From Ectobius pallidus (lineage: Eukaryota; Arthropoda; Insecta; Blattodea; Ectobiidae): a stretch of DNA of 64,000 bases. The stretch covers positions 34,462,066-34,526,065 of the forward strand of contig CAXKWD010000011.1 in NCBI GenBank assembly GCA_964059195.1, in the 5' to 3' direction. Below are positions 22,047 to 35,492 of this stretch, one piece after another. Each line of letters begins with the position of its first letter. Position 1 is the first letter of the stretch. The notes beneath the pieces were generated by a model. The model did not search any database and was not told the DNA's origin. It worked only from the letters and a program-made list of their open reading frames with translations. Both the position numbers and the translations under genes were made by a program.

Positions 22047-22303
22047 GTCATTATCATGTATACGTTGAATATAAGGCATCACTGTACGACTCTACATGCA
22101 GGAGTTTTTTGTGGCAAAGCCCATATACGGCAGTGGGTGTGGAACATCAGATAGTACAGCCAGTCCTGGCGCATCATGTAATGTGCTTGTCATTAACAAC
22201 CTATATGCTCTATGTTTCCGCCTACTTTTTAACCTCTTCGAACATTCTGCTCTCCTGACGAATCTGTGCGCACTTACGGTTCCTGCGCATCTGCCGTAAA
22301 TGG

Positions 22304-24304
22304 TAGTGATGGGAACCATTCGAATGAATTCATTCGAAATATTCGATTGTTAAAATCATTCGAAATGTTCGAGATGTTAAAAAAATCATTCGAATGATTT
22401 TGCTCTGCTCCAGACTAGGGTTAGAGCGCTTCGCTTACTGAACTGAAATGTGAAAGCGAATGAATTCATTCGAATGCTTCTTCAACCTCTCGGAATCTGG
22501 CTTTTCGGCTCGTTCTCTCGTTCATTCGATTGTTTTCGTGTTCCATCGTGTCCCAGTTAGCAAAGCGTTCGGTAACTTCCATCTCTCCCATTCCAAGTGG
22601 GGATGGCATGACGCAGAGCTAGTTTCAACCCCAGGCTACAAAATATATTTTGACAATAAAATAGCCGTTCTCTCGAATATTAAAAAGTTCAATTTTTCAC
22701 AGATTGTTCCTATTTTACATCCATCATTAGCTTCTACATGAAACATATGCATTTTCAAATGGATTGTTTATTTGATTAATTACCGTATGTTATGAATTAT
22801 GATATTAAATACAGCCATTCAATTTTTATATTTGATGCATTTATAAGATTTTTAAGCAGTACCAACATTAGCTATTTACATAAATGCATATCTTCAACAA
22901 CCTAAGCTATGAGTATTTACAATCTTACAAAGTTAATTATACCAGTCGAAAGTTATATTCTAAGTTATACTTTAATTATTGACTCGAGATCAGATTACTT
23001 AATCAGGAGGCAACATTGCAACATGTTGTTTAGAGTCCATTTAGATATCAATCATAATTAATAATTCTATACCACATTGAACTGTTGAATTAGTTAACTG
23101 AGACATGTTCCAATTACCTTCATATTTTATAAATTATCTAAGTAAGAGCATATTTTCCGCGACAAACTATAATATGGGTATACTAATTTAACCTTTTCAC
23201 TTCTGTTGTTTCTACTATTTTTGTCTAAAGATCTGCAGTGTTCCAACATGTCAGAGAACTGGCAACATCTAATTTATTTTAATGGTAATGCCACCAAAGT
23301 GGGAATGCTTGCATTTTTTCCCTTTTAAAATAAAAAAAATCATCCACCCCTAAAGGGTTGTGTTCAGAAGGTGAATGGACTTGCAGTCTTTTCAATTTCC
23401 ACATCCTAATAAAGGGGAAAAAATTAGGAAGAAAGGAAGGAAAAAAACCAGACCCCATCGCCAACCTACATGTGCTCAATCACGGCTCAGTTTACTCAGG
23501 CGGAAATACTCTTCGGCCAGGCTTTGCAGAGACCTTGAATTGCTTTTGTCGGTTCCTAATTATACAAGAAAATTATATATAAAACAACAAACATACTTCT
23601 TTATAAAATTAATAATTATTGAGATACAGATTAAAGAGCCACGACCTATAGTACATGAAAATAGCATTGTACTAAACTTTATTGTACTGTTTATTAACTG
23701 AAATGTTCGTGTTATTTCTTGTCTTGTTTTGATTCGTTGTCTTTGAACAGTTATGTCTGCATTTATGCAAAAATACTGCAATATGACGTAACACTACCTT
23801 CAGTATGCTATTATAACACAGTAATAAAATAAATAGTACTAAATTTGTTTCACATATGCTCTCACATACGTGTTATTGAATCTCTTAGTTAAACGAACGA
23901 TGTCTACCCTATTAAATAATAATTTGAAATCTTCAGATTTAAATAGATTTGGAGATCTTATCGAATTATAAATATAATTACTTTACAGCATCGCATATAA
24001 CTGACAATATAGTTATTCGGATTTCCGAACGTAATAAAATAAACTGAAGAATACACTGTACATAATCAATTTAATAACTTATTTACCTTAATTACTATTT
24101 ATTAAACTTGAAAATTTGAATGGACCTAATACTAAAATTAGATACATTTCATTTCGTTGTATTCAAATTTGGTCGTGAAAATATATTTATCTATTTTAGG
24201 CCTACTATTGTCTTTTTGTGTATTATATTTATCCTTCCATGCTTTAACTTCATATTACATATTACATCGCTTAATTAGGAGCTTAGGGTATACCAATAAG
24301 CCGT

Positions 24305-24349
<45 letters not shown>

Positions 24350-25237
24350 TCATGTTTCTGTTGTCGTTATGTTCTCTATTCATTGGGATTGATAGGCCTA
24401 TACAGTTATAATGATTATGATAATATTATTAGGTGAATAGTAACGATAAGTCGTGATAAGTAAATATTCAAACCTTTGTGAATGGGATATTAAAATTAAC
24501 CTCCGGCAAATTATTTTGTATAGTCAAAGATAATGATGCAAACTTATTTTTGTTATTAGGAAAGTCATATGAGCTTTTATTGCAAGAAAAAAGGATTGAC
24601 TGGTATTTTATTTAAAATTGTAAGTCCAAAGAGAAAACTAATATGAACAGATTTTTTGTTATTTATGATTGATTTAAAGCTTTAAGAACGTGTCTTGAAA
24701 TTACATAATTTTTACTTTTTCGTAAATTGAAAAGTTATATTATTTTGTACTTGATTGTATTATGCTTGTTATTATTAAACACCACAGATATGCAAATGCA
24801 AATAATAACTACGAAGTTGCCTGGTTATTGCTGCATTAAGCAATTTATATTTGTAGGACTTCAAGAAATTTCATGTTAGGCCTAATTTACTGTAGGCCTA
24901 TTTATTACAGCACTTGTTCGAGACTACATGACTAAAATAATAAACATCTCTGGAGGCCGTGTTTGTTGTAAGCTGGCCGCATTGTTCTCTGCCGGAAATG
25001 TGCGCACTAAATTTAAATCTACCCGCTTTCGAATGCCAATGAAGTGAAGTGAGAACGGAAGATTTCATTCGAAAAATATTGAAGCTAGCGAATGAACATC
25101 TCGTAGGTTGCATGTAACTATCCCTCTATGAATAAAACACTTCGAATGAATTCATTCGAAATATTCATTCGAAATGTTTAGTTCTGCATTCGAATGATCA
25201 TTCGATTGTTAAAATCATTCGATTTTTCCCATCACTA
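22304..25237. mobile_element. Large hAT-like element, 2934 bp, perfect 8-bp target duplication
   Basis: The termini are TAGTGATGGGAA and its inverted copy TTTCCCATCACTA. The flank GTAAATGG occurs at 22296-22303 and 25238-25245. Both ends carry dense ATTCGAATGA/TCATTCGAA palindromes (22319-22480 and 25020-25225), likely transposase-binding sites. The length suits an autonomous hAT element, but no frame resembles a hAT transposase. The interior is AT-rich with many stops and an (AAT)n run at 24306-24349. It may be a long non-autonomous element or one with a fully decayed gene. Confidence 0.9.
24306..24349. repeat. (AAT)n microsatellite inside the hAT-like element
   Basis: About 14 uninterrupted AAT units. 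Translation gives a spurious poly-Asn frame. Confidence 0.95.
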
Positions 25238-25351
25238 GTAAATGGTTTTAATATCGTCAATAAAATCGTGGCCTAGGTAGTTGATATAGACCTTTGGAAT
25301 TCATGCAAATTCAAGACAACGTTGAAATCATTTCGAATAAAAATTATTGTA

Positions 25352-25628
25352 AAGTAAAGTGCTCCCTACTACAGGCCATGGAGGCCCAGAGGGTTCCAGG
25401 AGGTTGAGGCTCCCAGATTTTTAGACAGCGGCAAATGAAAGTGGTAAGGTTGTCAGCCTTACGCACCGGCCGCCTTTACCCCTAGGATTGCTCCTGGTAC
25501 TCATTTTTGTTAAAGGCTGGGTCGACCCCAGGGCCATAGTGCCACCAGAAGGATTAGGCCAATTGAAAAACTCCAACGACCTCATCGGGGATCGAACCCG
25601 CGACCTTCCGGTTTGTAGCGCAGCGTAT
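25352..25628 (-). mobile_element. tRNA-derived SINE (family C), 10-bp target duplication
   Basis: On the minus strand it carries a B box (GCGGGTTCGATCCCC near 25600-25586), then a long body with CTTCTGGTGGCACTATGGCC and GGAACCCTCTGGGCCTCC, and a TTTACTTT tail. AATTATTGTA flanks it at 25342-25351 and 25629-25638. The tRNA 5' half is missing, so this copy is 5'-truncated. The better copy is 37147-37445. Confidence 0.9.
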
Positions 25629-25638
25629 AATTATTGTA

Positions 25639-28600
25639 TACGAGAAGGAATATTTATTTCCGAGCGTACATCATCGAAATGTCTAACGACCGGCGATTTA
25701 AAAAAAGTAAAAAAAGAAAAATAATAATAATAATAATAAAAATTAAAAAAATAAAATGTGTTTATTAAATATATAACAGTTACAGTGTTTAGTACTCTGA
25801 CTTTCAAAATGGAAGTGTAACAAAATGAACTCAAAACCAAAAATAATTTGAGGAAAATAATTGTTTGACAAACTGGTCTATTATCATTTTATTTTTGTTA
25901 TGCATATCATCTACAATTTATAAAATAATAAATAAAACGTTTCTGTATTGGAGATTGCCATATTCTTTTCTCTTTTCACAGGCTTATACATGTGAATTTG
26001 TTTACTCTTAATTATCTCTTCATCTGTGTTGAATAAAATGAATCTACAAAAATGAGTGTTGCTTATTCCGGGGTAAAGATGTTAGTTACTTTTATGAGTG
26101 CTTGTGTGTATGTAAAAAAAGTAATTTCCCTGTAAAATTTGCTTTAATACGGAAACTTTAGACCTATAGAAGAAACTGAATCAATTTAATTTTAAAATAA
26201 AATCGGAACTAGGATTAAAATTCTTTCTTCAGAAACTTAATGTTACCTACTCTACTCGGTAAAGGAAAATTGTAGTAATAAATTTCAACGTTCATATCCA
26301 TAAGAATATTATTTATCACTACTTTATATTTGTTGCTTTTCGTAGAAAGATTATCTATAAGTCAAGCATTAATTTCGTGATTTCTCCTTGAACGTTTTAA
26401 GCCACTGCGTTGCCCTGCTCAATTTCTGATCATTGACGGTATAGGAATAATAAAATAGATGAATTATTACTATTGCTGCGACAGCAAAGAAATAATAAAT
26501 GGAAGGAAATAGCTATTGATGTATCAAGTACGCAAAATAACGCTTTAGCGGACGAATCTAGTATTGCGGCCGAGGCGTAAGCCGAAGTATGAACCAAAAT
26601 AATTAATTTCCCTGGATAGTCAGGGATAGTCTTGAAGATAAGACATTGCTGCTCTTCAGGCATACCATTAAGTATGGCATATACTATACAGTCTGAATCA
26701 ATAATTCAATATGAACTGAAAATAAATCTTATTATTTACAACAAAATGCACAAAAAATAATTTATTTTCAATGTGAAGAGAAAAAAACATGCATAAATGC
26801 AATATTAGGCTCTAAAATCAAAATAGGCTCTTTTAGGTACTACAGAAGCATCAGTTCCAGGCATAATCACCTACTGAACAATTATACATACGTTTTTGTT
26901 TTTATATCTTATAAGGATTAAAATAGGATTTTACTTTTAGCAGCGGCATTCCTTAGCTAATGACAGACCCTAGAAGGGACAACTCGCCTATGCAATTACT
27001 AAACTGAGGATAGGCTACAGAAGACTGCAAAGTACCCAGAAAGTTCAAAATTTTATCATTTGATCAGTAACCCACTAATTTAGATAATGTGCACATTTTT
27101 TATCTTAATTACCTTTTATCATAATATTTGTCTTTATTCCTTATTGTTTTTCTGCATTATTTAAGGAAACAAGGTAGGCTACTCTGAGATTTAATTTAAT
27201 TTAATTTAATTTATTTATTTTTTATTTTTACTTTTGCAGAAAAGGTATCTGAATCTTCCTTAACAAGAATATATATGCTTACAAATATATATATACTTTC
27301 TTAGTTTAGCGCAATATTTTTCCCACTTAAAAATACATTTAAATGGAATTCGCATCCCTTTTAAATCAGAGAGGTTATTTGAATTGATGAACAAAAACTG
27401 ATCTACCATGCTCAAGGAGCTGCCCAAGCAAGTACAAAGGAAGGTAGGACCAAGAGAAGGCCAAATAAGAAAGAAAAAAGAAAGAGGCAGAGAATGAAGA
27501 TTATAATCACTATTATAATGATATGATCCTGGAATGCACTGATCTAAATCAGAAAATCGGTAAATTTTTAACGCAAATATTTCAAAACTAAATTTTCATA
27601 TACTTTTTACCCTCATCTAATAGTTTTGTATGAAGGGGTCAATAGGACTCCTCTAGGCATTTAAAGTGAATGATAGCATAGGTCACAACTGAATGCCAGG
27701 GGGGATATCATTTTTGGTGAGTGTAATGAACACATAAAGGAATAACAGTCACAAGAAGAAAATTTTTTGAATTACTTTTTAATACCAATTACATTAGTAG
27801 AACCCAAATGTTTCACTTCTGCTGGTCTTTCACATAGCTCTAGTTTGGGTCCTCGGCTGTATAATTCTAAAATCACATTTCATCCAGTTTTAGCCAAATG
27901 TAGTTATGGAGTCCATAAATCTAAAATAAAAATAAAAAACTCATATAAGTTATATTTTTCATCCCTTTAAAAGTAGGTTTTATATTTTGGTACCTACTAT
28001 TAGCATGATCATTCATTTTTCATTATTATAATTATTTTTATATCAATTGAGGCATGTCTTTACTTTCAGTATTTGCCTTTTCACAATATTTTGTCTATTC
28101 AGTTTTAAGGTAATTTTAGGTTAATATTTTTTTTATTGTGTAAATATAAGTATGGAACTGCACCCAAACACGAGTTCCTGCTCTTTCGGGGTTTAAGGAC
28201 TTTATAAAGCCTGTTATGTAGGCCTATGTATTTTAAAATTAAATAAAATAAATTAAAAATAAATAAATAAATAAAAAGTAAAGATTAAATTTTAGTTGGA
28301 TTGACCCGTGTTAACATATTGCCTAAATATACGGACATGAAGATGTGAGGAGTTAGCTGGGACGCTCTGTGCTTCCGGATGTTGACATTGAAAATTGCAC
28401 ATTTGTTTCACGTGTTTCGTAATCTCGGCACAGTGGTGACACATTTCAGCTTGCTATAGCATTTTTCTTCCAATCACACGTTGCCAGCTTTACAGTGATT
28501 TCCTAGAATTAAACTCCGTTGTTACAAATACTGAGTTTCTACATGCTTACTTACAGACTTGATAGAAAACAAGGACATGAATCTGTTAATAGAACTCAAT

Positions 28601-28689
28601 ATTATTATTCATTTTGAGATTTTTACTACTACCTTTTATTTAAAGTATTTCATACTTCAGGGGATAATAATATACTTTTTACCACAAGC
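25639..28689. other. AT-rich spacer, no supported gene
   Basis: No gene is visible. (AAT)n lies near 25720-25738. The segment 26805-26870, on the minus strand, shares AACTGATGCTTCTG and GCCTATTTTGAT words with 54893-54945, indicating an unclassified dispersed repeat. Other tracts are simple A/T. Confidence 0.5.
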
Positions 28690-29400
28690 TAATACTTTAC
28701 TTCCTCTGCCCGTACCATAGGTACTAAAGGGAGAGGAAATATTGTTTTCGACCCCCAAATTTGAAGTTGAGTTTTTAAAATAAATACACACTTTGAAGTC
28801 CCCTCAATCCAAACATAGTATTTATGGAAACTTGTCTGTGTGTCTGTGAATAGCCTAGCTCCAGAAAAGAAAATCGTATGGAAACAAAATTTTGTATTTG
28901 GGTTAAGTACCTTCTGAGGATGTGACACGAAGATTGACAACTTTCTCTTACTTTTAAGGGAATTTTACATGAAGGAAATTTAGGCTCTTACGAGTTTTTT
29001 CAAATTTTATACACGGGGTGCTTATACCAACAGCTAATGCTTTTATTTAAAACGATTTTTCGAAAAAAAAAATCTCTGAAGGGTAGTTATAAGCTACCTA
29101 CTCAGAATACGCGCTCTTTGCAATATGGCCTTTTGTTCTATATCAGAATGTGAAGTGAGCTAGATGTTTTTTCCATGCTTAAAGTAAAGAAAGTTAAGTT
29201 TGTGCATTAGTCAGAGATTTTATTTGAGTTACATATCCTTCAGGGATTCGATGTGATGTGGTAAAGACATTTTTTATTTTATTTTTACAAACAATTTATA
29301 TGAAGAGAATGCCATACATAATATATTATACTAAGAGGCTAGTTTTTATTTTAGTAGATGAAGTTAAGTGAGTTTCACATCAGATTTTTTTTCTGATAGC
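28690..29400. repeat. Unclassified ~700-bp dispersed repeat, inverted partner at 50540-51205
   Basis: Blocks shared on the opposite strand include TACCTTCTGAGGATGTGACA, GGGTAGTTATAAGC, GCGCTCTTTG, AGAATGTGAAGTGAG and AGAGAATG. Their order is the same in both copies. There are no inverted termini, no coding frame and no tRNA-like head. The right limit is uncertain, because 29400-29500 shows weaker similarity to the same family. Confidence 0.75.
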
Positions 29401-31706
29401 TTGTGTCAGAACTGTAAGATTAATATACAAACTGTACAGGAGCTACTTTTGTTAAATCCATTTTCGAGAAAGTTGCAAAAAATGACATTTTCTTTATGTA
29501 AACTGGTAGTAAAAATGAAGTGAAGTCGTCGCCATGCTTTGGGCCACATCCCTGTAAATTTTCTAACCAAAAATTAAGTTTCCGGTTTTAAGCTATGTTC
29601 ATAACTCCTCATCTGTTATCAAGGTCAAACACAATACCTATTGTACCTTTAGGTATAGGTAGAGAAAGTAAAAATTATGCTCTTTGTTTTGGTTTAGCCT
29701 TTGGCCAAAAGCTTTAAGCTAGAAATAACATTTTCTTTCACTATATAACAGTAATTAAAGATTAATTACTCGTATGATACTCAGATTTGAAATTAGCTGT
29801 CTTCAGTTTAAAATTTCACCTGCTGTGGAAATAGGACAATGATTTCAGTTGCACGCCTGTTCATATATCTTAGGTACATTTTGGTTGTAAATCATGCCAG
29901 TATCTCATCTCTTTTTACATTAGTATTGTAAATGTGGAAAAAATTTTAAAAAATTAAGAGATTTGAACTTAAAGAAGCCACATTAGGCTCTATAACACTC
30001 AGTTAACTACTGTAATTAACAAAATATCACCTAAGCGAAAGTAATAGGCCTTCATTTTCGAAAATTAGAACACCAGACTTTCGGATTGTATAAAGACCAT
30101 GCAATTTATTTATTTTTAAAAATAAAACTGGAAATTGGGCTTACAATGGCAGGCCTACCTTGAAAGTATTTATTTATTTATTTATTTTTGCAGATATCAA
30201 AATATAAAAATATAGTTGTTATTTCTTTAGTCCTTTATCGCTTTGAATCTGTAATAGGCCTACGATTACGTCTTTAATTTTCAAATATTGATCAGGAAAT
30301 GGAATCATTCGATTCTCACGCGTTTGTGTTAATATACTTACTCATTTTTACCTAGAAATATAAAATGTCTAAATTCTAATGAGTGTGGGAAAACGTAATA
30401 TTTGTCACAAGAAGAGAACTAATGTTTTTCTAAAAATGGCAATGTAGGTAATTTTAAATGCAACAAAACAACAATTGTTTCCTGAGTCACTTCAGAAACT
30501 GGCTGCCTCATGATCTTAATAATTTATATTCTTATAGACACCCTTCCTTTTGGAGTAGGTGTGAAGAATTTTATGAAGTTGAAAGAAATAACATATTTCG
30601 CGCTTTCTCAACAGCAGACCAAGTATATGCTAATTGAAATTGCTATTTGATTCACTAGAGTTACTGGCGTTTAGGAATAAAACCAGACGAATTTACATCT
30701 TTAACTGATATTTGTAAACTATCTCGGTGATCTTTTTGCCTGATAAAGTACAGTTTTCGAAATTTGAACGCTGTTGACAAAATTTGTAGTTTATATTATT
30801 TTTTTTACTATATTGGTCTGTATGCTTTTATCAGTAGGTACTGGATATAAACTCATGGCATTTGGATCGAACGTCCAAAACAGCTTCACATTTGTATGGA
30901 ATAGGATTTCACACTTAGCATTTCTTATTTTCGATAAAAAGGTAAGTCAAGGAGGTGTAAGAAAGCATGTATGGGCAGAGAATAAGGATACCCAATGTGC
31001 CCAGTTAACATATGGCCCATTCAGTACTCTAAACTAACAATATATTTTGTGTTAGATGGTCCCGTAAATTCATAACGAGAAAAATTACATAACACAAGTT
31101 AGAATATAGGAACAATAGCCGGTTAAGAGTTATATTAAAAAGTTAACATTTTAATATTTTTCAGCACTTACAGTCAACATTGTATTCATTTAATTAATTT
31201 CATATATTAGACCTATTTAGTGTTTATTTTTCTTTTGTATTTTAGGTCCGTTGTATTAGACATAAGTTTTATAATTGTTGTATTTCATGTATTTCCCTCT
31301 GGCTGAGTGGTAGAGAAGGCCGTATGCCATTAACTCCGCCAGGTAAAATTAATATTTTCGGACTTTCTGTGGATAAATACGCTACAAACGACAACTTCCA
31401 CCCGCCTATCACCAAAAACGATGGAAAAAGACAGGTAAACTTCGAACTATTTTTTTTATGTGAATATGTTTTGTGTATATTTTTGTTTAGTTACATCAAA
31501 ACTCCGAACAAATAGGATATGTTGCATTACAAAGAAGTTGTCAAGCAAGGACTGCAGGCCTATTCTTACGAATTTGTTATTTTGAGTTCAGAACATTATC
31601 TCTCTAGCAACTTACGACAAAATAAGCGTTACAGCTGACAAAATGAACGTGGAGATTGTAGATTTTCTTTTCTACTTATCTTATTTTATGGGAATAAGTG
31701 TCGGGC
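29401..31706. other. AT-rich spacer, no supported gene
   Basis: No gene is visible. A short CTGGCTGAGTGGTAGAGAAG tRNA-like word at about 31300-31319 is probably a SINE head relic, and a related word occurs near 52078. Confidence 0.45.
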
Positions 31707-31885
31707 ATACGATTTCTAAAATGAAATCATGTAAGTAACAGAGTGGGCCATATTTATTATTATTATTAATTATTTATTTTTGTTGAATAATATTATTATT
31801 ATTATACGATTTCTAAAATGAAATCATGTAAGTAACAGAGTGGGCCATATTTATTATTATTATTTATTATTTATTTTTGTTGAGA
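31707..31885. repeat. Tandem duplication, period 97 bp
   Basis: Both units (from about 31707 and 31804) contain ATACGATTTCTAAAATGAAA, then CATGTAAGTAACAGAGTGGG and CCATATTTATTATT. They are nearly identical outside the (ATT)n part, so the duplication is recent. Confidence 0.9.
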
Positions 31886-33154
31886 ATATGACAACTCCTT
31901 GCCCAATTACAACATTCTCTTATACTAATTACACCAGTTTTACAACATTAATATTATAGGCCTATATTTAATATAATACTAAAGGTATTTAAACTAATAC
32001 TACAACTAAAAAATACAGAAAAAAGAAACAAGAAACACATACAATATGAAAATTACACAATCAAGGGAACAGATCAAAACATAAGTAATACCGTACAACA
32101 GGTTTGGAGGAAACGAAAGACTTAAATAAAGAAAATGACATGGAGCATATTTTAACTATATGCCCTATATTCCCTTAAACTGCAGCTTCTAGGAGTAAAT
32201 ACAAAAATGACTATTCAGTACTCGACTTGAAGGCTTGGAAGAAAGAAGAAGCAGAAGCAAAAAAAAAAAAAAAATTGAATGCTAAAAAGAAGCAAGGATT
32301 GGAAGTAGTGGGAAGAGGATAAGGAGAAGCTATTATGACTAGGCTAGGAGTTTGTAACAATACGAGAACTCGCTTGTGAGGGGAAATGAAGAAGAGGGAT
32401 TGGGGCAGGAGGGGGTGGCTCAACTTTGGAATAAATTAACCTATTGTGGAGTACGGAAGCTAATTTGAGGAAGATGCCCATCCACCTCCGAATAGGCTTG
32501 CTTCTTTTTATGAAGCCTAATGAAGTTGGGACGGGATGTATGTATGTGTGTGTGTGTTTGTATGCCTGTGGACTAATGGTTGGGAAATAGCAATGCAATA
32601 AGAGATTGATATAAACCCTCGTCATTTAACCTAATCGTGATCAGGCCTAGCTTCCCGGATACATGACGTCTTGGTTTGGAAGTACAATGGAATCTTGCTT
32701 CCCCTAGCTGCGATCCCTTAGCTCAGTTTTCTAACAAAGGATCTAGTTGTGTCGCGATTTCCAATGAGTCTTGGCTAGAAATTCCAAGATTTCTTTTGTC
32801 TTGTTTATAAATATACATACAGTATTATATACTTTTATTAACGAAAATATACACTTTAGAAGAGCTATAAAATTCATACTGTTCCTTGGCTGAGAAAGGA
32901 CTTCTGAGCTCTCTGTAAGAAGAAAAAAATGCTATTTACTCAGGCTTTTCAGAAGCAGATTAGGTACGCTCCATGCAGGAGAAAAATGTTTATCCATTGA
33001 AAAAACTATTGTAAAATGTTGTTCAAGTATAAATTTATATTACAAGAGTAAGAGTTTCTTTTTTTACCTGGTATTTTCCATAAAATTGTTTGACAGGCCA
33101 GGAATATTCCTATTTCATAAATTGTTTGTTATATTTACGATTGTAACATTGGGG
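31886..33154. other. Spacer, no supported gene
   Basis: It contains A13 near 32260-32274 and a (TG)n tract at about 32541-32557. No coding signal is seen. Confidence 0.5.
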
Positions 33155-33164
33155 TTCAGAATTA

Positions 33165-33341
33165 ATATTACTGTCTTACTTATTTAATCAATGGCAATAG
33201 ACAATTCCTAAGCAAGCAGTTATCTATTTTATGGAATCCGGAGGTTCATTGCCATGCTTACCCTGTTTTGTGTTAACTCCATCCAACCATCCGTCACAAA
33301 TACTACTTCCATTAAATCTACTCTAATATCGTCCTCCCATC
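33165..33341 (-). mobile_element. Short LINE 3' end, old, ~10-bp target duplication
   Basis: On the minus strand it matches the 3' untranslated region and last coding part of the family at 19120 and 54960 (ATGAACCTCCGGATTCCATA; GGAATTGTCTATTGCCATTG). TTCAGAATTA flanks it at 33155-33164 and 33342-33351. The tail is decayed. It is heavily 5'-truncated. Confidence 0.75.
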
Positions 33342-33351
33342 TTCAGAATTA

Positions 33352-34449
33352 GGCCTTATATTATTACATATACAATTATTGATATTATTATTAGATAATA
33401 ATATAGTTTATGTACATAAACTTGAGCTTCAATAAAGCTTTATTTGAATAAAAAACAGTAAATAAAATAATGATCTAACCCTCATGTTCTACATTAAGAA
33501 AAAACTGCAAATCGTACAGTAAAACATGTACTGTATTAACACCACAAATACTTATCAGGGATGTATATTAACCCACAGTTGTTTTGTGATTAAACACAAT
33601 TCACACCTGTTAGTGCACCATTCAGTGATGATTAGAGAGCGTTATCAGATAAATTTTCATTTTGACTTTTATGACTTCGGCTAACTTATTTTTTGGGAAT
33701 AGGCCGAAACCGCTTTGGTAGTAGGCCTATCCGGGTAAATAGGTAATACACAATAGGTACAGAAACCCCACAATAGATATGACAGGTATTTTCTACAGTT
33801 TTTATTCTCATACAAACAATATTTATTGCACTATAATTTTATCAACAGGAACAAATCACTATGTCTATACATTGAATCAAAAATCATCTGTTCCACTCTG
33901 CGTATAAAGCATAGAACCTGTTGGTGGTGGTTTCATTTAGACCTACCTAAGGCTATTTTAGTTACTCTTATTTTCTTAAGTTTAGAGTTTTCAGCGTACT
34001 TTTATCTAGGGGTTCAAGTCCCTCCAAAAGATCGTGTAACCAGGACTTTTCCCATTAAAAAAATCCGTGAAGTTCACATCCAGAAGTGGGCACGGTGAAG
34101 TTTTATAGGATTATCTCATGTGACCAACATGTGTATTTCATTACCAGCACCTATTTGTACCATAACCTCATTTTCGATAGAAAAAAGGTTACATAATCCT
34201 CTAGAATCAAAATCCCCTAAACGCCAAATTATATTTTCTTATTTTGTACATCACCATATTTGTATGGATGGCTTAAATTGGTTTATTTATATGTGAGTTC
34301 AAAACCACCTAAAGTAGGCTACTATATAATGCCATGTTGAAAATCAGAGTTAAGTTCAAAAACCCCTCTATCCCATTGCTTTAAACTTCAAAAACACCTC
34401 TATTTTTGAATGGCGTTTAGGGGGTTTTGAATGTAGAGGATTATGGGTA
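33352..34449. other. AT-rich spacer, no supported gene
   Basis: No gene or repeat structure is supported. Confidence 0.5.
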
Positions 34450-34451
34450 TA

Positions 34452-34688
34452 TTAGAAAAACCCGCAACCTCCATTTAGATAAAAGTTAGAGATGCTAAAT
34501 TCTAATGACATTTTAATGCATTTCCTATTTAATATTTAGTGTATATGTTGCAAATGGGGGTTTCTCCCTTATTTAGGAAGTTGGATAAGCAGTATATACA
34601 CTAAATATGCAGCAGGAAATACATTAAAATTTCATTAGAAGTTAGCATCTCTATCTTTTTTCAAAATGGATATTGCCGGTTTTGCTAA
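34452..34688. mobile_element. Palindromic MITE, 237 bp, TA target (copy 1)
   Basis: The arms of about 110 bp are inverted copies: TTAG(A/C)AAAACC(C/G)GCAA, ATCCATTT, AGATAGAGATGCTAA, TTCTAATGA, TTAATG and TTTCCT, nearly to the centre. TA lies on both sides (34450-34451 and 34689-34690). This suggests a Tc1/mariner-type non-autonomous element. A sister copy is 35240-35479. Confidence 0.85.
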
Positions 34689-34690
34689 TA

Positions 34691-35237
34691 GTCCCCTCAT
34701 TTGGGCTGGACACAGTCAAATTGTGTAATGTGTGTGTGTATCCGATTTTGGTTTCAAATGTTATGCGTTTCATTGTTATATGCGGCGTTGTGTAAAAATA
34801 AAAGTGAAAATATCCCTCTTTTGGCGTACAAAACACACGAATCTAGTTCATAGTGGGATGCGTTAACACCCGTTCAAGCCCGTGTGACATTTCCCTTTCA
34901 ATATCTCTCCACTCCTTACATTGAGAAGTGCGATGAATGAGCTTTTAATAGAAAATCAATTGGAACAAGCGTCTCTCTCTCTCACCAACAGAGGCTTTGT
35001 CTAACAAAAATGATTATGTTGATCTCCGTTAAGAGCTTACAGCCTTGTCATTAATCTCAACTCTGAATCAGTTCATACCAATCTATTTGATCAGGTATGA
35101 GGAATGAAGAGTGAGACTTCTCCAGTTTACGACTGCATGGAAGGGTTAATTGGCATGCTTTTTATGTAGAAAAGTAATGGTTTGACAATGGAGTGCACAT
35201 ATGTTATATTGGGATCGAATGACACATATGAGGCGTC
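34691..35237. other. Spacer between two sister palindromic MITEs
   Basis: No gene is seen. A (CT)n-like tract lies near 34972-34983. Confidence 0.5.
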
Positions 35238-35239
35238 TA

Positions 35240-35479
35240 TTAGTAAACCCGGCAATCTCCATTTTGAAAAAAAGATGGAGATGTAAACTTCTAATGAAAG
35301 TTTAATGCATTTCCAGTACGTGTTATAGGTCCTATGTGTTACAAATCAGACTTCCCACATAAGGGAGGAAATCACATTTACAACACATACACTAAATATG
35401 TACCAGGAAATGCATTAAACTTTCATTAGAACTTAGCACCTCTATCTTTTATAAAAATGGAGATTGCCGGGTTTGCTAA
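35240..35479. mobile_element. Palindromic MITE, 240 bp, TA target (copy 2)
   Basis: Same family as 34452-34688. The ends TTAGTAAACCCGGCAATCTC and its complement are cleaner here. TA flanks lie at 35238-35239 and 35480-35481. The inner arm words CTTCTAATGAAAGTTTAATG and GCATTTCC pair with the right arm. No coding frame is present. Confidence 0.9.
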
Positions 35480-35492
35480 TATATAGCAAACA

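Noticed and set aside
22573..22741. Possible coding frame inside the large hAT-like element
   Set aside because: The frame is short and contains no BED, RNase-H or dimerisation motif of hAT transposases.
30774..31037. 87-codon frame with an N-terminal hydrophobic segment
   Set aside because: It resembles a small secreted peptide only superficially. There is no cleavage pattern, homology or codon signal that I can support.
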